Assembly: GCA_030686995.1 (NCBI GenBank)
Contig: CM060696.1
Coordinates: 11,941,987 to 12,005,986 of the forward strand
Direction: 5' to 3'
DNA from: Artemisia argyi
Lineage: Eukaryota > Streptophyta > Magnoliopsida > Asterales > Asteraceae
DNA length: 64,000 nt
The notes beneath the pieces were generated by a model. That model worked only from the letters and a program-made list of their open reading frames with translations, was not told the DNA's origin and did not search any database. Position numbers and translations under genes: made by a program. Positions 10,406-21,530 of the stretch are shown piece by piece; within the stretch, counting starts at the first letter, position 1, and each line of letters begins with the position of its first letter.

Positions 10406-10741
10406 TAATTTTTCATTGTCCCTGAAGTTCTCCAGAGTCAAAAGGAGGGATATTTCTTTATAAAGGTCTTCATTAAAAGTGGCAAACACTTTCAAGTCAT
10501 TCATCAAAATTTCAACAGCTGCAGCACGTTTCATCGAATATTTATTATCGTCAACCTTCATAAATGCAGCCAGATAGTTTTCAACTTCCTCCCAGTCACC
10601 ACTCATCACCAATTCCTCAAAGTGACGCATATTGAAGAAAAACCCAGATTCTTGCTCCAACCGATGAACAGTATCTTTAAACATTTCTGCATTTAGAAAC
10701 TGAAGTATCAAAATCACAAGCTCTCTATAGAGAGAAGACAT
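10382..10741 (-). CDS. TOPLESS-like N-terminal (LisH-CTLH) short ORF
   Basis: This 119-codon ORF starts MSSLYRELVILILQFLNAE and matches the N-terminus of TOPLESS/TPR corepressors, nuclear Groucho-type proteins that bind EAR motifs. The LisH region (about residues 4-36, motif RLEQESGFFFNMRHFEE) and part of CTLH (about 45-100, motifs KVDDNKYSMK, DLKVFATFNEDLYKEI, LLTLENFRDNEKLS) are visible. Compared with the family, about 17 residues containing the FEIRKQKYLE motif are missing between YSMK and RAAAVEIL, with the frame kept; copy B still has them. The CRA domain and WD40 repeats are absent because the ORF stops after SRYVQSQ. A GA-rich leader (about 10780-10830) precedes the ATG, like a plant 5' UTR. 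It could be a dead fragment or a short dominant-negative-type protein; the frame alone cannot decide. Confidence 0.55.
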   Translation of the reverse strand: MSSLYRELVILILQFLNAEMFKDTVHRLEQESGFFFNMRHFEELVMSGDWEEVENYLAAFMKVDDNKYSMKRAAAVEILMNDLKVFATFNEDLYKEISLLLTLENFRDNEKLSRYVQSQ

Positions 10742-11080
10742 GTCTCTTCCAGAAACTTCCGATGAACTTGATCGATTTTTTCTAGGGAGAGAAAGTTTGT
10801 TTTTTAGAGAGAGAGAATATCTCCTCTAACATGCATATGGTCAAATACTTGAAGCTTCGGAATTGGATAATATAATGTGATTTTTTGCTTATGTTTCTCT
10901 AGGTCTAATCATTTCGCTTTTCAGAACTTATGTTTATGTACGTTTACTTTGGCACTAGACATCCCATGGCCAATGTCATCCACTGTGGGCTTAGAAAGTC
11001 TCTAAAGAAATGTTTCTGTGTGTGTGTGTTATTGTTATATGCATTTACAGAGCATGCACTGTTTTGAATGGTCATCATTG

Positions 11081-11443
11081 TTCACTCTTCTCTTATTGCC
11101 CACTCTGTCATGACAATCCTTTATTTCTTATCTTAATATTGATCGTTTCATACCTGTGTGTATCTGTCGGTTTGCTGGAAATGACATATGACTAACGGTT
11201 TTATTTGGTTGCGAGTACGATATGAAAAACATAAGCATCTCCAAAAATATATGTGCAGTAGTCAATAGAGATGTTATGTCTAGCTAGCATACACGATGGG
11301 TAATATTCTCATATTATCCAATGCAGGATGACCCATATGCACCAGCTCCAAAGCAGCTTCACCATGTTATGATCCACTCAAAATAAATCCTCTGAGAACT
11401 TCATGGACTAAACCCAATCTTTATTATTTTCCTTTTATTATTA
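11081..11443. other. Flank beyond copy A; possible terminal exon
   Basis: The only coding-like signal is at about 11329-11387: after an acceptor (AATGCAG) the sequence reads DDPYAPAPKQLHHVMIHSK and then a stop. It may be the last exon of a decayed gene, but no partner exons were found. Confidence 0.25.
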
Positions 11444-11471
11444 CTAGTTATAATACCCGTGCACGCACGGG
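11444..11471 (-). mobile_element. Helitron-type 3' terminus
   Basis: On the minus strand the sequence runs into a perfect 7-bp-stem hairpin (CCCGTGC/GCACGGG, 11456-11471), then TATTATAA and CTAG (11444-11447), followed by T. A hairpin just inside CTRR, with A/T at the insertion point, is the signature of Helitron 3' ends. The element would extend rightward from here; its 5' TC end was not located. Confidence 0.5.
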
Positions 11472-12660
11472 ATTTTTTCTAAGATTTTAATTTTTTTTAT
11501 TATTATTATCGATTAAAAGATAAATAACTTATAGTGCCCTAGATATTTTGTTTGCTAGATTAAAAATATAAAATCTTATATATATGTTATTTATTTATTA
11601 ATTTTAGATGATATTTTTTGATTAAAAATTATCTTTAGTTATTCAAGATTTCAAGCAAAATGTAATACAATATTTTTATTATTTATTTTTGTTATAATTG
11701 TTATTAGGAAAAAGAATATTCATCAATATTTTCAAGATACAATAAACATAATAAATATGCACTTTAGGTCCTAAAACATGTAGTTTTGTCTTGACCAAAC
11801 TTCTAGCAGCTTAAACCATAAGAGGTTATAACATAAAAATAAAAAAGTAATGAGCAATTAATACACGAATTACCATTAAAACATGAAAATTAATTTAATA
11901 AAAAGTATTGTTTACCTTTTGGAAGCCAACATATTTACATAACCTACATTGCCAAAATCAATTCGATGAGCCTCTAAGGGATGGCCAAAATTAATTTGTC
12001 GAACCTCTAAGGGATGAACATTTCTTGCTATGGTTTTTCCTTTTGGCATGTATATACATTTACACAAAATCAAACTCTGCGGTGAAATAGGAAGTTGGGT
12101 AGTAATATTTGAGTGTGTTCGCGACTTGTTTATAAAATACATTAGGAAATTGGACTCAAATATTCTTCTCCGGTTAAAGGAGTCCTCGCAATTCTAAAAA
12201 TTCTTATCCTGGTCGAAGTTCTTGGAGTATGTACAGAGGTAGACTCAAATATTGCGTCGATCAATGGTGATTGAGATGAAACTGCAAAGTGAGGCGAATT
12301 CTATGCAAGTGACCACCGCTTTTTGCGCATATACTTCTGCATCACATCAAAGAAGCATGTTACATGAGCCAAATCACAAATATGACACACCTGTAGCATA
12401 TAAGGTTATGGTGGAAAAATTACTTTTTGAAAAGCAAACGATGTGGATGTACATTCATAAGTGTTAGCTGCACTTTGATCTTTTATACACTTAATGAAGA
12501 ACATGTTAATGGATTCTGATGCACATAAAATTACATACATAGCTAGCTTGAAAGAAATCTGCACCTACATTTCTAGAGATGCCTTTTGAAAAAGGGGGGC
12601 AATCAATTATAATTTGAGTGCTTGGTAACTGTCATTTCGTATTATATATGACACACATTA
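11472..12660. other. Non-coding, possibly Helitron body
   Basis: AT-rich. Short frames at 11912-12142 (minus) and 12252-12467 (plus) have no recognisable content. A small direct repeat around CCTCTAAGGGATG occurs at about 11971 and 12003. Nothing else was supported. Confidence 0.3.
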
Positions 12661-12666
12661 AGCTCG

Positions 12667-12790
12667 CTAGGGATGGTAACGGGTCGGGGAATATTGAGAT
12701 CGTATTTTCCATCCCGTCCCCGTTTCTCACTCCCCATCCCGATCCGCATCCCTTTCCCCGTCGGGGAATCGTTTTACATCCCCATTTTAG
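12667..12790. repeat. GC-rich remnant of a GGGATGG-type element
   Basis: The stretch starts AGGGATGGTAACGGGTCGGGG and continues with CCCCGTCCC/CCCCATCCC-type segments, ending near CCCCATTTTAGG. Such GGGATGG...CCCATCCC sequences are common plant MITE or hAT-derivative remnants. No clean second TIR or TSD was found. Confidence 0.35.
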
Positions 12791-14689
12791 GACATACAAA
12801 ACTAATATGTAATAATAAGGATGTAAGAGGGACTTGAACTAAAAGAGTAAATTTGCAGAAAGCTCCAAACATCCCCCTTAATAAGTAGTTTCAAGTGAAA
12901 TAAAGTGTTTTCAGCAATAAGGTTGAAGTTGCTTATTCCAAACTGATAATTTTAAATATAAATAAGCAGCTAAGTTTAGTGTTCATAAGCAATCTTAAGG
13001 CCTAAACATCCACTAATCTATTATCATGCAATGTCTCAAATTTCGAGAAATTTATGTGTATGTGATGATTGGTTGAGGATTAATGAGTTTTGTATATTTG
13101 TCATTATTTGTCAACTTCCTCATCGCCCTAATGGTTCTAAAGAACACCCTGAGAATCAAAAACCGCAAGTTTTGTTCAAAAGCTAAATTCAATAAATCAA
13201 ATTAATAAGTTGGTCTTTTATCATGATATCATTGTATTCGACTTGGAATATGTCATTCTTTGACGGTCAAAAAGTTAGGTTGACATGAAAAAAATTTGTC
13301 CATTGGTTTAGAACTTATTATAGATAGCTATTGTTTTCATTAAGATATACAAACAATATTCGCATAATGATAATCTACATCCATTAATATTATAGTACAG
13401 GGTGCATGCATTAAACATAGGCTTTAGGATAATTGTATCTACTTCGGCCCATTTTACAGGTTACATTTAAAGCTATATGTTCCACTTGACCCGTTTGAGA
13501 TTATTAAAAAAACAAATCAAACTTAATGAGATAGAAGTAGATCAAAATTGTAGATTGTGTAATTTCCCACTTCGAATTTCACCTTCAACACTTGAAACAT
13601 GTTATTAAGACTTTAAGTCGCAATAATTAATCTAAAAACACCCCCTATGTTATACAAAGAGAGCATCATAAGAGCTAGAAAATGATAAAAGATTACAATT
13701 TACCTCTAGCATGCAGATATCACTGAGCCTTTAAGTTCATCAAGTACAGTGAGATTCCTTCTTGACCATGAGCAAAGAAGGTTGATTTTGTTCGTCAAAA
13801 TATAATTTGATTTATGTACTTCACAGTTTGCGAGTATATCTACAACACAAAAAAGATTATTAATCAATATATCTTGAAGAGTGTAAATCAAAGATGATGA
13901 CACAAAAATATTAACCAGTTAGACTAAAATGAAATATTACCCAAGCATAAGATATGGCCTTCACTGATCAACCTGGTCTATCTTCAACTTTATAAAAAAT
14001 AAAGTATTTGAATATTCATTCCTAGGACACTATGATAAATTGCATAACCAAGCAACGATTCAAGGAACTTGTCCTAAATTTGGGTGAAGTAAGCTTTGTC
14101 TAAGGTCAACCCTGAAACTTTCAATCAAAAAATATTGTTGCTTATAATGGAATTAGGTTCTTTGTTTATGGTCCTCCATTAGTAACTATAAAATAAGTTA
14201 TCCGTTTGAATGCCTCCTAGTTTCAGAAGCTATGTTAACAACTTTACAGTCATATGCTCTTAACCTCTTGACAATTAGAGAACACACTTTAAACCTATGA
14301 GGATAAAGTGGAAATTTTCCTTGTGGTCAAATTGTTGATGGTAATCTGTTAAAAAAAATATTTGTTGTGGTAACAACATTCACATATTTTAAAATGGTAC
14401 AATTAATTTCAAATAAACTTTCAACTTGTGTGTCACAGCTTGCCCCATTTGCATTTTAAGAAAAAAAGACGGTTAGTATACATAATCGACCCATTATATG
14501 ATTCCCTTAACGGCTCAACATGATCCCAATTGATTACAATGTCACGCATGGATAATACCCATTCTATACATAAGTACATAACTTCTTAACTGCACTTTTT
14601 GGTGTTTCTCTTTCATACAAAACCAAATGCTTTGTCTTAAGACTTTTGAATTGGTTTAGGCTTTCTCCACTGCCACGATTCAGCAACTG
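12791..14689. other. Non-coding interval
   Basis: No open frame with recognisable protein content and no repeat boundary was found on either strand. The 65-codon minus frame at 13706-13903 does not resemble a known domain. Confidence 0.35.
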
Positions 14690-14697
14690 ATCATCCA

Positions 14698-14917
14698 CAG
14701 TGGCGAAGCTAGAAAATTTTCAGTGGGGGGTCGGGATCTAATTTTTTTTTCCTAACGCTATTTTTCGGGTAATACCGAAATTTTGGGGGGTCGAAACCGA
14801 ATATATCGAAATTTTTCTACACGAAAACTATATACCCCCTACATCGCAAAAAAATTTCGGGGGGTCGGGCGCCCCCCCCCCCCCCCCCCCCCCGGGGCCT
14901 ATGTAGCTGCGCCCCTG
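14698..14917. mobile_element. hAT-type MITE with 8-bp TSD
   Basis: A 220-bp element with imperfect terminal inverted repeats (CAGTGGCGAAGCTAG at the left; CAGGGGCGCAGCTACA read inward from the right). It is flanked by a perfect 8-bp duplication ATCATCCA (14690-14697 and 14918-14925), which is diagnostic of the hAT superfamily. It encodes nothing. It is GC-rich compared with its surroundings and contains a 22-nt C tract (14872-14893). Confidence 0.85.
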
Positions 14918-14925
14918 ATCATCCA

Positions 14926-15959
14926 TATCTTATGGTTTCAAACCTGACTAATTAGCAAAAATTGTACTCAATTTATTAACTACCAAGTACTGTCAATCAA
15001 TTTTAAACAGATCTAAAAAGACCTAAAGTCTGACTGAGTAATATTTACAACCTACACCTAGCAGAACTTAGTGAAAATATCTGGAAGAAATGTAAATATG
15101 TATCATTTGATATAAATGACTGATATATGATTATAGTTGAGCTAGTATCAACAACATAATCGTTAGTTTACACCTTGTGGAGCCATCACGAGCGCCATAA
15201 CTAAACATGAAAGTGTCCCTCTGATCCACCTATGGAACCGTCACCAATTACAATTAAACATAACAACCCCCAATCCCCCATTAACTCCTTAGGATGCTTT
15301 TGTCCATTAGGGATTAGAAAAATAATAAACACATCAGTTAAACCCTAAATTTTTCCCCAAACTGAAATGAAATCAACATAAAAAGTACAAATCGTTTTAG
15401 AAAGTAAACCCATGATTAGTTAAGCCTTTGAAGAGTAAAAGTTTGAAAAGAACACCTAAAAAATCCATTAAAATCACAACCTTTATATAAGCAAACGTAA
15501 AAATCTAATCTCAAACACCAATTGAAAAAAATAATGTATTGTACCTCTTTTGTGAAGCCATAAATAAGCATGATCGGTGGAGTTTTCAAAAACGTGATAC
15601 TTGATGAGTCCAATTTGTTTTGTGTCGATGTGATGAAAGAAATCAAGGACGGCTTTTGCTAGTTGTGGTTTTGTTATTTTTGTTTAGACCCTGAAGATAT
15701 TGTAGATTCATCCCACTTTTTTAAAGTTTTCTTTTTTCATACTATTGACACAATTAATTTTGCATGCACTTTTTACCTAAAACGAATGAAAAAACGAATT
15801 TTATGAATTTGTGGCCAAATCAGGAAATATTTAAGCTTGTTTTATTCAAAATTCTATTTAAGAAAAAAATAATAATTCAATTATTACTTAATAAGGAATG
15901 ATTTGATTATTTTGAAATGCAAAAGTCCTCACTAGAGGTTTTATTTTATTAGGAAAAAG

Positions 15960-15960
<1 letters not shown>
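14926..15960. other. Mostly non-coding; one exon-like block
   Basis: On the minus strand about 15650-15546 reads without a stop (for example VLDFFHHIDTKQIGLIKYHVFE) up to a GT donor, as one exon of a gene would. No partner exon or family was recognised. The rest is AT-rich DNA. Confidence 0.25.

Positions 15961-16010
<50 letters not shown>
15961..16010. repeat. (TTA)n microsatellite
   Basis: About 17 uninterrupted TTA/ATT units, preceded by a short partial unit. Confidence 0.95.
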
Positions 16011-17263
16011 TTGTCACATTAAAAATCATAGCACGAACACTAGTACAAACCTATGGATCATTTGCTGTACTTTGAATTTTGAAGTCAAATGGATTTCTTT
16101 AACTTCAAAATTGATTATGATTCTCTCATGAAATTAACACGGATTTTCTACCTCTTCTTTTTGCTTTAAATTTTGGAAAAATCAACAAGATTTTCCAGAA
16201 CATATAGAAATTTCTGGAAAATCTTGAGTCTGAAAATTAGTCAACTTGACCTCAAAATATCAAATGTTTATTTCCGTGAAGCTCTTCACTATAAACTTAG
16301 TTTGTTGCACAATTTTCTTATCCATGTCCTCATTATTGTTTATTTATTTGCAGGACGAGTCCGAAGATTATATCAAATGACAGAAACTTCGATAGCTAGC
16401 CATGCTAAACTCAAATTTCAGAGAAGAGAGTCCCGGTCCAAGTGGTAGTGTCTCACCATTTAAAACAAGTGGCATGAAGCGTCCAAAAACCAGTGGTTGA
16501 CAAGAACATGAATCCAGGGTTTTAACCACTGTATGCATTTATATTACATAACAAAGAAAAAAATATTTCATTATTAAAAAACAACGAAAGACAAACATTT
16601 TCACGTACATACACTAAACCCCTTCTAGATCCGCCCCTGATGGGACCAACATCTTTGCGTAACTTTGCACCTACTCGCCATACATACACACCTTCGTATA
16701 TTTTTGAAACATAATTGAGATGTATATGCCGACTCTTCTGACCGGCGAGCGTCATATTCGATTTTTTGTTTTATAAGGAAAAAAAATTATAGATCGGATG
16801 GAGTATAAAATGTTGTTTAAGGAGTGATTCATTTTCCTGTTATTGGGTGATGCATTTGTAACATAAGATTCATTAAATTTTTTCATGTGATATTGTTGTA
16901 TGGATTAATTTCATATATCACCCTACATTCATGAAATATCTATAAATTTAAATGAAAAAAATTAACAAAATTTGCAATTCGGGTTTTTCAGTTCAAATTA
17001 TAAACCAAACTGAAATTAAATTTTGTTTCTGTTCTGTTTCGCCTTAAAAAAATCTCACCCGAAGAACCCATAATCTGAACCGACGAACACCCCTGCTGGT
17101 CTATACTCGATTGATGTCTCAATTCAAAGGGCCACAATTAAAAGGGTAGCACAGAATGTCACAGTGTATGCTCTTTATAGTAACTCGCATACTCAAGTTG
17201 GTGGTCAGATAACATTTAAGGAAATAGCTTCAAGAAACAGAAGTATCAGCCGATTCTACGAGT
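16011..17263. other. Non-coding interval with a short open frame
   Basis: Mostly AT-rich. From about 17071 a plus frame is open (for example SIQRATIKRVAQNVTVYALY) and leads into the 36-bp repeat at 17264. It is protein-like, but I do not recognise it. Confidence 0.3.
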
Positions 17264-17372
17264 CAAAGGATAGTGTTTCAGTGGTCAGATACACAGAATC
17301 AAAGGATAATGTTTCAGTGGTTAGACACACAGAATCAAAGGATAGTGTTTCGGTGGTCAGATACACAAGTTG
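17264..17372 (+). repeat. 36-bp tandem repeat, in frame
   Basis: Three units of about 36 bp built on TCAAAGGATAGTGTTTCAGT. In the open plus frame each encodes a 12-residue ESKDSVSVVRYT-like motif. The frame runs on to a stop at about 17446, so the repeat keeps the local frame. Downstream, shorter AAGTTGGTGGTCAGATAC repeats follow. Confidence 0.75.
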
Positions 17373-17490
17373 GTGGTCAGATACGCAAGTTGGTGACCAG
17401 ATACCCGAGCATTGTTGTTTACTATATATTGAAGTGTTTCCAGATTAGGGTTAAGATAATCAATGAGTACCGGATATTCACTTGAAATCG

Positions 17491-18005
17491 TGTTATTACT
17501 TTCCAATAGAAACTATTCGACCCTATGCATGGGTTACACGAATATCTCTATGGGATAAGACCTAGTGATGTTCTTGTTTTAGGCACAAATCAAGAACATA
17601 ATAGTATTCAAGTATTTAGGGTTTGTTTTTTTTCCGTATCCATCAGATGAGTTATGACCTCTATTTATAATAGAGAATACTCAAACCCTAGCCCATGGAA
17701 TTATGTATAATTAACGGTCCATTAATTATATCATAATATTTTCCATAATAGTAGGAATCGGTGGTTAAAAACGAGCAGCAGAATAAACTGATGCCAACAG
17801 CAGAATCATACTAGCAGCAGAATCCCACTATCAACAGAATCCACTAGCAGCAGAATCAATACTAGCAGCAGAATTAGATCAGCAGAAATAGATTCACACC
17901 ACTATTGAGTCAGGGAGTTCAGTGACCAAATGGGTGTACACTCCGCACCTCCAAACCCATTACCAGGTGTGAATTAATCCCTCAAGTGCACTAAATTTTC
18001 CAACA
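17491..18005 (-). repeat. 3' LTR of the truncated copia element
   Basis: A 515-bp LTR inferred from one copy only, using the TG...CA ends and the adjoining polypurine tract. It contains about seven copies of a CAGCAGAAT motif between 17778 and 17890 in variable spacing, an unusual small repeat within the LTR. The flank at its outer end is AATCG. Confidence 0.65.
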
Positions 18006-18537
18006 ATCCTCCCCAAATTTAGTTCACTTCCTTTGCATGATAAATAAACACAAAACAAATATATGCATAAATGAAAATATCTTGAAGATTGAATTCTGAT
18101 CTTAGTACATTACACGTTCAAATATTCGAGAATCAGGGTGTTCTAAGAATTGAACCCTTCAACCCATTTGAATACCTGAAGATAAAGTACACATACATTT
18201 TCAAACACTTAAATACTCCTGACACTATACAAGCCATGTGTCCATATCCAATTCATAAATGTTATAAAAGCTAAAAGTCCAAAGCTTCCTGAAGTGGCAA
18301 AACTTCAACATTCACATAGGTGGTTCCTCTTTATTCATGCTCCTGCTTAGCACTTTTTCAAAGAAATTAACCATTGAGAAGTAAAGACTTCATCCTCCTT
18401 TTCCAGCAGGTTCTGAGCACAAACCTTGGTATGTAATATAAAACATGTGCTGCAGCACACTGAATGTATAGCTTTCCACATTGAATTCAGCTCCCAAGTT
18501 TCCTCAGGAGAGAGTTGGGTGTCTTAGCATTCAGTGA

Positions 18538-21521
18538 CTAAGTTGGACTTAAACCCATCCCTCCTTTAGCAGACTTCAAAACCAAGTCTCTAGCCAAACC
18601 CTTCGTCAAGTGATCAGCTAAATTATGTTGAAATATAACAAACTCTATAGATACCACCCCATTCATGATAAGCTCACGAATTATGCTATGTCTGGCACCT
18701 AAGTGTCTAGACTTTCCATTGTACATCTGGATATAAGCCTTTGCCAATGTAGCAGCACTATCACAATGGATAGAAATAGATGCTATTCGTTTAGGACACA
18801 ATGGAATCTCAAGAAGCAAGTTTCTCAACCATTCAGCTTCTTTACCAGCAGCAGCTAAATCCACAAATTCAGATTCCATGGTTGAACTGGTAATGCAAGT
18901 TTGTTTCTTGGATGCCCAAGAAATTGCACCTCCACCAAGTAGGAATACCCAGCCACTAGTAGACGAATTGTCTTCAGTGTTATTGATCCAACTTGCATCA
19001 ATGTATCCTTCCAACACTGAAGGATAACCAGTATATGAAAGACTATAATACATAGTTCTCTTCAAATACTTCAGTACCCACTGAATTGCTTGCCAGTGTT
19101 GAGCACTAGGATTACTAGTAAATCTCCTCAGTTTACCCACAACAAAAGCAATATCAGGTCTTGCACAAGTCATGACATACATCAAGCAGCCAATCACCCT
19201 AGAATACTCAAGTTAAGATACAGCTTTGCAAGTATTAGGCATTAGCTTCTCACTTTTATCCATAGGAGTACTCACTCGAGTACAATCAAAGTAATTAAAT
19301 TTCCTCAACACCTTCTCAATGTAATGAGAGTGAGAGATAGAAATTTTTGTTACTTTCATGTTTAATCCTAATACCAAGGATAACATCAGCCTCCCCCATA
19401 TCCTTCATGGAGAACTTTGATGACAAAAATGCCTTTGTAAGGTCAACTTGATTTTGGTCAGTGCCAAAGATCAACATATAGACAAATGATGACTTCTTTA
19501 CCAGATTCAACAAATCTGCTATATACACATTTGTCAACCTGATTAAGTAAATAACCATTAGACAAAACCACTTCATCAAATTTTTGATGCCATTGCTTAG
19601 GTGCCTATTTTAGTCCATAAAGAGACTTAATCAATTTACACACCTTGTTTTCATTATCAGGCATGATGAAGCCCTCAGGTTGGTTCATGTAAACCTCCTC
19701 ATCTAAGTCACCATTCAAGAAAGAGTTCTTCACATACATCTGATGAATAATCAAATTGTGAATTGATGCCAAAGCAAGCAGCAATCTTATGATACTGATA
19801 CGAGCCACAGGGGCATAAGTATCAAAATTGTCTATTCCTGACTTTTGTTTAAATCCTTGAATGACTAGTCTAGCCTTGAACTTTTCAACAGTTCCATCTA
19901 CCTTCATTTTTCTTTTGAAAATCCATTTGCAAACAGGTGGTAGATCAGTCAACATATAAGTGTCGTTGCCCATGATGGAGTCCATCTCATCATTAATTGC
20001 TTCTTTCCAAAAAGCAACATCCTGGGACTTCATTGTTTCTTCAAATGTTTTGGTATCATCCTCAACAATGAAGCAATATGAGTATTGATCAGAGACCTCA
20101 CTCCTTGTACCTTTAATTAAGTATAATTGAAACTCAGGTTCAAATGATTTTAGAGTGCTAACCCTTTTGCTTCTTCTGAGTTCATGTTCAGGTTGTTGTT
20201 CCACAACCTCATCAGGGATCTCATCATATACCTCTGAAACACCAATGTCATTAGTTCCATTTAGAATTCTTTGACTTGGTCTAGGAACTGATAAGAATCT
20301 ATTCTCATCAAATAGTGCATCCCTTGATTCAATTATTGAGTTAATTGAAACAGACTCATTAGGTTCAATAACATAAAACCTATATGCCTTGGAATGCTCA
20401 GCATATCCAACAAAGATGCATTCAATGCCACTTTCTCCCAAAGTTTTCTGCTTTGGATCAGGGAGTCTTACAACAGCCCTACAACCCCATATCCTAAGAT
20501 AATTAAGGTTAGGTTTCTTCTTAGTCCAAAGTTCATAAGGGGTAACTTTGTTCCTTTTGTTGGGAACCCTATTTAATAAATAGCAAGCTGTTAACATAGC
20601 TTCACCCCAGAACCCTTGACTCAGCCCTGAATAGGACAACATGGAATTAACCATCTCCTTCAGCACCCTGTTTTTCCTTTCAGAAATACCATTTTGCTGA
20701 GGAGTATAGGGAGTAGTCGTTTCATGGATTATACCAACAGACTGAAAATACAGAGTATCAATGTACTCACCTCCCCTATTAGTCCTGAATCTTTTGATTA
20801 GAGACCCTTGTTGCAGTTCAACTTCAGTTTTAAATACTTTAAATTTATCTAATGCTTCATCATTAGTATGTAACAAATAAACATAACAAAACCTAGAAGC
20901 ATCATCAATAAAAGTCACAAAGTATTTCTTGTTCCCTAAAGAGAGAGTAGCATGTAAGTCACATAGGTCACTATGAATCAGCTCCAAAACTTTTGTTTCA
21001 CCTTTTACACTTTGAAATGGTTTCTTAGTTATTTTGGTCATCATGCAAGTTTTACACTTTTCAATATTCATATCAAAGGATAGAATTAACCCATCCATAG
21101 ACATATCTCGCATTCTTTTAAAGTGTACATGGCCAAGTCTAGCATGCCATAGAGTTGAATCATTTAGTTTAGAGGTGGACATAAAAGCTGAATTACCAAT
21201 ATCATGAACAGTATTAAGTCTGAACATTTGATTACCCAAATAGCCAAAACCAATAAACACACCATCGTTAGATAAAACAAACTTATCAGATTCAATCACT
21301 TGTTTATAACCACAATTATTCAAAACACTACTAGAAACCAAATTCTTTCTAATATCAGGAACATGTAAAACATTATACAAAGAAACAACCTTTACAGAAC
21401 TAAATGTTAAATCCACACATCCTTTTCCATGCACCAGGGCTGGTGACTCATTTTCCATATGAAGAATAGAACCATCATTCATTGACTCATAGGTCTTGAA
21501 CCAACTTCTATCTTTACACAC
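18538..21521 (-). pseudogene. Copia pol: integrase, RT and RNase H, broken
   Basis: Minus strand. 21521-19605 holds the end of protease, the HHCC and DDE integrase core (HARLGHVHFKRM, then LIHSDLCD, FRTNRGGEY, ISERKNR) and the first part of RT, up to a TAG in SLYGLK. 19579-19316 continues RT, and 19197-18538 holds RNase H (YIDASW, STMESEF, HCDSAA). Three defects matter. The second catalytic Asp of integrase is Asn (RTNRG). A nonsense TAG sits where the family has Gln. About 11 bp are missing near 19473, which removes the YVDD active-site residues of RT and shifts the frame. A further break lies between 19197 and 19316. It cannot encode a working polyprotein. Confidence 0.85.
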
Positions 21522-21530
21522 AGCAATTGT

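Larger units (their letters stand above)
8711..11080. repeat. Dispersed segmental duplication, copy A
   Basis: This interval is collinear and highly similar to 44482-48868 (copy B), from AAAGAATCAATTTTTC to GGTCATCATTG. It holds, in order, non-coding sequence, a 35-nt T tract (9047-9081), an AACGG-rich promoter-like block, an unrecognised plus-strand fragment and a minus-strand TOPLESS-like fragment. Copy B differs by an unmatched 0.8-kb segment (44793-45611), an LTR insertion (47079-48371) and small indels, and is truncated at its right end by a copia LTR. Confidence 0.85.
17491..21530 (-). mobile_element. 5'-truncated copia retrotransposon
   Basis: Minus-oriented. It has a 3' LTR (17491-18005, TGTTGG...AATAACA read on the minus strand) preceded by a purine tract (TTTGGGGAGGA at about 18006-18016). 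Upstream lie RNase H, reverse transcriptase and integrase. Gag, the protease active site and the 5' LTR are missing: similarity ends near 21530, where short scrambled repeats of the element begin. It is the same family as the element at 36736-42279. No TSD can be tested. Confidence 0.85.

Noticed and set aside
12252..12467. 71-codon plus frame
   Set aside because: No recognisable content, splice context or homologue within the window.
16489..16640. Possible second hAT MITE (CAGTGGTT...CGCCCCTG)
   Set aside because: The ends match poorly as inverted repeats and the 8-bp flanks differ.
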